The notes under the pieces: model-generated | Seen by the model: the letters and a program-made list of their open reading frames with translations, nothing else | Database searches by the model: none | Told to the model about the DNA's origin: nothing | Shown: positions 60,094-64,000 of the stretch, piece after piece | Position numbering within the stretch: the first letter of the stretch is position 1 | Layout of the letters: every line of letters starts with the position of its first letter | NCBI RefSeq assembly: GCF_009909235.1 | Contig: NZ_JAAAPO010000002.1 | Span: forward strand, 310,001 to 374,000 | DNA from: Novosphingobium ovatum | Lineage (GTDB): Bacteria; Pseudomonadota; Alphaproteobacteria; Sphingomonadales; Sphingomonadaceae | Length of the DNA: 64,000 nucleotides | Reading direction: 5' to 3' | Position numbers and translations under genes: made by a program

Positions 60094-60576
60094 ATGCATA
60101 ACAGGAGATATTCCATCATCGCAAAGATGATTGTCTTGCTTTCGGCGGCTTCGATGGCTATGAATTCGGCTCCGGTACAGGCCGAGGATTTTGCCGGTGC
60201 TTTTGTGCGCCAGGCTGACAAGCCCGAAGTGATGTGGCAATATGCGCCGGACCTGTATTGCCATGTTCAGAACGAAACGCAGATGGCGCTGTTCGGCGGT
60301 TTCGGCAAGGTGAAGGTCGTGCCCAAGATGGCCATGGCTGGTCGTTCGACGGGCGATTGCGGTTGGCCGAACGGTTTTTACCGCCGCGACAATGAAACGC
60401 CCGTTTTCAAACTTTCGGGCGTTGGCCTGGTTCCCGCGATTGGTCCCAATATCTGCCATGTTGTCAATGAAACGCAGATGGCCTTGTTCGGTGGCTTTGG
60501 CAAAGTGCAGCCCGTGCCGCCGACCTCTGACATTGCCCGTGGGCGCGGCGGCATGACCGAATGCGCCAATCCCTGA
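60094..60576 (+). CDS. Small exported protein with two near-identical repeats
   Basis: A 160-residue protein of unknown function. A signal peptide ('MIVLLSAASMAMNSAPVQA') is followed by two copies of a ~22-residue unit, 'CHVQNETQMALFGGFGKV' (near 60258) and 'CHVVNETQMALFGGFGKV' (near 60453), each followed by a Val-Pro pair; a third Cys in 'GDCGWPNGFYRR' separates them. The DNA copies differ mainly at third codon positions, so selection keeps the protein sequence. ATG 60094 gives a basic N-region but lacks a nearby ribosome-binding site; ATG 60127 is the alternative. It is convergent with rne. Confidence 0.65.
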   Translation: MHNRRYSIIAKMIVLLSAASMAMNSAPVQAEDFAGAFVRQADKPEVMWQYAPDLYCHVQNETQMALFGGFGKVKVVPKMAMAGRSTGDCGWPNGFYRRDNETPVFKLSGVGLVPAIGPNICHVVNETQMALFGGFGKVQPVPPTSDIARGRGGMTECANP

Positions 60577-60603
60577 TTCGTTCGCCTGATTAGGCAAAAG
60601 AAA

Positions 60604-60631
60604 GGGCCTCCCGGTGTGAACCGGGAGGCCC
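60604..60631. terminator. Bidirectional terminator between repeat protein and rne
   Basis: A perfect 12-base stem, GGGCCTCCCGGT and ACCGGGAGGCCC, with a GTGA loop. It is followed by GTTTCATTT on the plus strand and by TTTCTTTTG on the minus strand, between the stops at 60576 and 60657. Confidence 0.85.
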
Positions 60632-60656
60632 GTTTCATTTGGCCATCAGCGCCGTA

Positions 60657-63461
60657 TCAGGCGCCAAAGGTGCGCTGCCACCAGCCCTTGCGGGGGCCAT
60701 CGCCGTCGCCTTCACCCTCGCCCGCAGGGGCATCGGCGGCGGGCGCTTCGGCCGCAACTGCGGCTTCGGGCGCGGCCTCGGCCTCAACCTTCTTCTTGCG
60801 CGGGGCGCGCGGCTTGGCCGGAGCCTTGCGGGCCTTGGCCTTGGGCTCGGCAGGCGCTTCGCCTGCCTCACCTTCTGCGGCGGGTGCATCGGCGCTGGTC
60901 GCCTCGTCACTCACCACATCGGCCTTCTTCTTGCGCGGGGCCCGCGGCTTGGCCGGGGCCTTCTTGGCCTTGGGTGCGGCGTCGGCGGTTTCCACCACTT
61001 CAGCCGCGACCTCAGCCTCGTCGCTCACCGCATCGCCGGCCTCAGCCTCAGCGGCAACCACGTCGGCTTTCTTGCGGCGCGTGCGCTTGGCTTTGGGCTT
61101 GGGCGCTTCTTCGACCACGGCTTGGGCGCTGGCTTCCGCGGCGACTGGCTCTTCGCTCTCGGCCTCGGCCTCGGCGGGTTCGCCATCATCGGCGGCCTCA
61201 CCGGCCACGGCGCTGTCGCTGGCCTCACCACCTTCACCACGGCCACGGCCACGGCGACGACGGTTGCGGCGGCGACGCTTGCGCGGGCCATCCTCACCAC
61301 CTTCGCCCTCGGTCGAGCTGTCCTCGGCGGCGGCATCGTCACCGGCCTCGTCACCCTCGGCGCCGGCGTCCTCGGACTCGTCACCCTCGTCCTCGCCGCC
61401 CTCGCTGGCCTCACCGTCCTCGCGGCGGTCGCGGCCACGGCCACGACGACGCTTGCGACGCTTGCGGCGGCTGCCGTTGCCATCGCCCTCGGCCTCACCC
61501 TCGGCGCGGTCTTCGCGCGCTTCGGCCTCTTCCTCGGCGTCCTCTTCGTCCTCGATATCCTCGGGCAGGTCGTCATCTTCTTCTTCGATGATGGCGATCT
61601 TGTCGAACTTGGGGACGAATTCGTTGCGCGGCCCCGACGAGACAACGCGCATCTTGGCGCCCTCGTTCTCGCCCTCGGGGATCACTTCGACGGTGACGCC
61701 GTAACGGTCCTCGATCTCGGCCAGATCGGCGCGCTTGGAGTTCAGGACATAGACGGCGGCTTCCTGGCTGGCGAACAGGGTGATGACGATACCCTTGCCC
61801 TTGGCGGCCTCGTCCTCGATCAGGCGCAGCGCGGCCAGACCCGAAGACCCCGCCGTGCGGACCAGGCCCGAACCATCGCAGTGCGGGCACGAGCGCGTCG
61901 TGGCTTCCAGCACGCCGGTGCGCAGGCGCTGGCGGCTCATCTCCATCAGACCGAAACTGCTGATACGGCCGACCTGAATGCGGGCGCGGTCGTTCTTAAG
62001 CGCTTCCTTCATGGCCTTCTCGACCTTGCGGACGTTCGAGCCATATTCCATGTCGATGAAGTCGATCACGACCAGACCGGCCATGTCGCGCAGGCGCAAC
62101 TGGCGGGCGATCTCGCGTGCGGCCTCAAGGTTGGTGGCAACCGCCGTCTGCTCGATGCCATGTTCCTTGGTGGAACGGCCCGAGTTGATGTCGATCGAAA
62201 CCAGCGCCTCGGTCGGGTTGATGACGATATAGCCACCCGACTTGAGCTGCACCACCGGATCATACATCGCGGTCAGCTGATCCTCTGCGCCGAAACGCTG
62301 GAACAGCGGCACCGGGTCGGCATATTGCTTTACCCGGCGCGCGTGGCTGGGCATCAACAGCTTCATGAAGTCGCGGGCCGAGCGATAGCCATGCTCGCCC
62401 TCGACCACCACTTCCTCGATATCGCGGTTGTAGATGTCGCGGATGGCGCGCTTGATCAGGTCGCTGTCGGAATGGATCAGCGCGGGCGCGGCGCTCTTGA
62501 GCGTCGTTTCGCGGATGTCGTCCCACAGGCGCGCCAGATAGTCAAAGTCGCGCTTGATCTCGGTCTTGGTGCGCTGAAGGCCGGCGGTGCGCACGATGCA
62601 GCCCATGCTCTTGGGCAGGCTCATCTCGGCAATGATGCTCTTCAGCCGCTTGCGGTCGGCGACGCTGCTGATCTTGCGGCTGATGCCGCCGCCGTGGCTG
62701 GAATTGGGCATCAGCACGCAATAGCGGCCCGCCAGCGACAGATAGGTCGTCAGGGCGGCGCCCTTGTTGCCGCGCTCTTCCTTGACCACCTGCACCAGCA
62801 GCACCTGACGGCGGTGGATCACGTCCTGGATCTTGTAGCGGCGGCGCAGCGCCATGCGCTTGGCGCGCAGTTCTTCGGCTTCCTTGGCGTGGCCCGCGCT
62901 GCGGCCCTGACGGCGGCGGCGATTGCGGCCACGGCTGTCACCATCGGCCTCTGCGGCTTCCTCGGCCTCGTGGTCGCCTTCAAAGCCGTCCTCGACATGG
63001 CCCGCCTCGATCGTGGCGACGCTGTCCTTTTCGGACGTGTCGACCTCGATCAGCGAGGCGTCTTCGACCCCGCCGCCGGCAAAGTCATCGGCCAGGCCTT
63101 CGCCCAGATCGTCGTCGCCGACGAAATCTTCCTCACCCTCGGCAACGGCGCGCAGGGCGGCCTCTTCCTCGGCGTGGGCAGCTTCCTCTGCCAGCAGGGC
63201 CTCGCGGTCCTCCTTGGGGATCTGATAATAGTCGGGATGGATTTCGCTGAAGGCCAGAAAACCGTGGCGATTGCCACCGAAATCCACGAATGCGGCCTGC
63301 AACGAAGGTTCAACCCGCGTTACCTTGGCCAGATAAATATTCCCCTTGATCTGCTTGTGATCAGCAGAGTCAAAGTCGAATTCCTCAATACGATTGCCCT
63401 TCAGCACCGCCACCCGGGTCTCTTCCGCGTGGCGCGCATCGATCAGCATGCGCGTGGTCAT
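60657..63461 (-). CDS. rne: Ribonuclease E/G
   Basis: Endoribonuclease of 934 residues, core of RNA decay and processing. The N-terminal S1 domain ('KGNIYLAKVTRVEPSLQAAFVDFGGNRHGFL' across residues 40-70) is interrupted by a ~110-residue acidic then Arg-rich insertion before 'VQVVKEERGNKGAALT'. The catalytic DNase I-like part has 'EALVSIDINSGRSTKE' and 'GLVVIDFIDME', and the zinc-link is 'RSCPHCDGSGLV'. After residue ~630 the tail is low-complexity Ala/Glu/Lys/Arg, with two copies of 'KAPAKPRAPRKKK', the usual degradosome scaffold. ATG 63461 has GGAGA eight bases upstream. Confidence 0.95.
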   Translation of the reverse strand: MTTRMLIDARHAEETRVAVLKGNRIEEFDFDSADHKQIKGNIYLAKVTRVEPSLQAAFVDFGGNRHGFLAFSEIHPDYYQIPKEDREALLAEEAAHAEEEAALRAVAEGEEDFVGDDDLGEGLADDFAGGGVEDASLIEVDTSEKDSVATIEAGHVEDGFEGDHEAEEAAEADGDSRGRNRRRRQGRSAGHAKEAEELRAKRMALRRRYKIQDVIHRRQVLLVQVVKEERGNKGAALTTYLSLAGRYCVLMPNSSHGGGISRKISSVADRKRLKSIIAEMSLPKSMGCIVRTAGLQRTKTEIKRDFDYLARLWDDIRETTLKSAAPALIHSDSDLIKRAIRDIYNRDIEEVVVEGEHGYRSARDFMKLLMPSHARRVKQYADPVPLFQRFGAEDQLTAMYDPVVQLKSGGYIVINPTEALVSIDINSGRSTKEHGIEQTAVATNLEAAREIARQLRLRDMAGLVVIDFIDMEYGSNVRKVEKAMKEALKNDRARIQVGRISSFGLMEMSRQRLRTGVLEATTRSCPHCDGSGLVRTAGSSGLAALRLIEDEAAKGKGIVITLFASQEAAVYVLNSKRADLAEIEDRYGVTVEVIPEGENEGAKMRVVSSGPRNEFVPKFDKIAIIEEEDDDLPEDIEDEEDAEEEAEAREDRAEGEAEGDGNGSRRKRRKRRRGRGRDRREDGEASEGGEDEGDESEDAGAEGDEAGDDAAAEDSSTEGEGGEDGPRKRRRRNRRRRGRGRGEGGEASDSAVAGEAADDGEPAEAEAESEEPVAAEASAQAVVEEAPKPKAKRTRRKKADVVAAEAEAGDAVSDEAEVAAEVVETADAAPKAKKAPAKPRAPRKKKADVVSDEATSADAPAAEGEAGEAPAEPKAKARKAPAKPRAPRKKKVEAEAAPEAAVAAEAPAADAPAGEGEGDGDGPRKGWWQRTFGA

Positions 63462-64000
63462 TACTATATCTCCGGCCACACAGGGTCGATGGCGAAGCCG
63501 CAAAGGCACTGCGCATCCCGTCTGTGTGGCGATTGTCATGAGGATCGCGCGGGCAAATTCCAGACCCAAAGGTCCGTGCCGGCGCGATTATGTGGGAACA
63601 CTCCGGGCGCAAATGCCGCGATGGCGGCGTCCGGGCGGCGTTTTTCGTGTCTGCAGGAACGATCAGGCGCGATACGAGTGTTCGCGCATGGGGCCGGATC
63701 GGCAGGGTCCGTCGTGCCGCTAAGGGCAGAGGAGCCGCCGGGAACCACCCGTGGGCAAGGCCAGACATGTCCGGATATGTGCCAAGGCGCAGAGCGGGCG
63801 CGACTGTGTCGCGATCCTCTGCGCGCGCCGTCCACACAGCCTGGCCCCCTTGGGGCATCGGGCGTTGGAACGGCAAACGGCTCATCATACCTGCATCAAC
63901 CTGTCACATCCGGATCCATTCCGGACGTTGACGGAGCGAATTTTTGTGCCATCCGCGCCCTGCCGGTCTCCTCGCCAAACCTGACCTTTCCGAAAGACCG
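63462..64000 (-). other. Long leader/upstream region of rne
   Basis: About 540 bases to the window edge without a credible gene; the small open frames are Arg-rich shadows. In other bacteria the rne transcript has a long 5' leader used for autoregulation, which could be the case here. An interrupted TCCGGATCC-ATTCCGGA repeat is seen near 63909-63925. Confidence 0.45.

Noticed and set aside
60660..61560. Repetitive DNA that could suggest a CRISPR or satellite array
   Set aside because: The repeats are imperfect, in frame, and encode the Ala/Glu/Lys/Arg-rich tail of RNase E.
63590..63931. 113-codon plus-strand frame upstream of rne
   Set aside because: Arg/Gly-rich translation without a ribosome-binding site; better explained as the leader region of rne.

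Overview
The window looks like a chromosomal segment of a GC-rich alphaproteobacterium of the Sphingomonadales, most likely Novosphingobium or a close relative. The pointers are two TonB-dependent receptors, a sphingomonad-type feruloyl-CoA synthetase of the NDP-forming (not AMP-forming) class, a lignostilbene dioxygenase with the NOV1/LsdA active-site residues, an exosortase A (XrtA) fused to an EpsI domain, and the frequent ATGA, GTGA and TGATG start/stop overlaps. I see no rRNA, tRNA, insertion sequence, prophage or CRISPR array. Genus assignment is inference.

Region 1 (1-23.5 kb) is accessory catabolism. It holds an N-carbamoylsarcosine-amidase-like hydrolase, a TonB receptor with a divergent GntR/FCD regulator, a secreted alpha/beta hydrolase, a tightly packed run (CapA-like phosphoesterase, membrane transporter, aldehyde dehydrogenase, DUF3237 protein, MmgE/PrpD protein), a TonB receptor - di-haem cytochrome c - OmpA-like operon, two MFS transporters, two cytochromes P450, and LacI and AraC regulators. 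Several intergenic regions here carry related LacI-type palindromes, which suggests one regulon spread over several transcription units.

Region 2 (23.5-32.2 kb) is lignin-type aromatic catabolism: a MarR regulator, feruloyl-CoA hydratase/lyase (ferB), feruloyl-CoA synthetase (ferA), pobR and pobA, then an alpha/beta hydrolase, a secreted protein of unknown function and thioredoxin reductase. The lignostilbene dioxygenase at 58.3-59.8 kb and the aldehyde dehydrogenase at 8.2 kb fit the same chemistry: stilbenes and hydroxycinnamates go to hydroxybenzaldehydes, then hydroxybenzoates, then protocatechuate.

Region 3 (33.3-53.1 kb) is a large exosortase A / exopolysaccharide locus. A leftward arm (two hydrolases, an acyl carrier protein, a GNAT/FemAB-like transferase) diverges from an acyl-CoA ligase and a PLP-dependent decarboxylase. 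A rightward operon follows: polysaccharide export protein, chain-length determinant, tyrosine autokinase, outer-membrane beta-barrel, AAA ATPase, polysaccharide deacetylase, FemAB protein, glycosyltransferase, XrtA-EpsI and an asparagine-synthase-like amidotransferase, ended by a clear terminator. No PEP-CTERM substrate protein is encoded in the window. Immediately downstream is a strong RpfF homologue (DSF-type signal synthase).

Region 4 (54.5-64 kb) is mostly core genes: a YbjQ-family protein, ZapE, a small secreted protein, a stand-alone sdhB, the lignostilbene dioxygenase, a small secreted protein built from two near-identical repeats, and ribonuclease E with a long leader.
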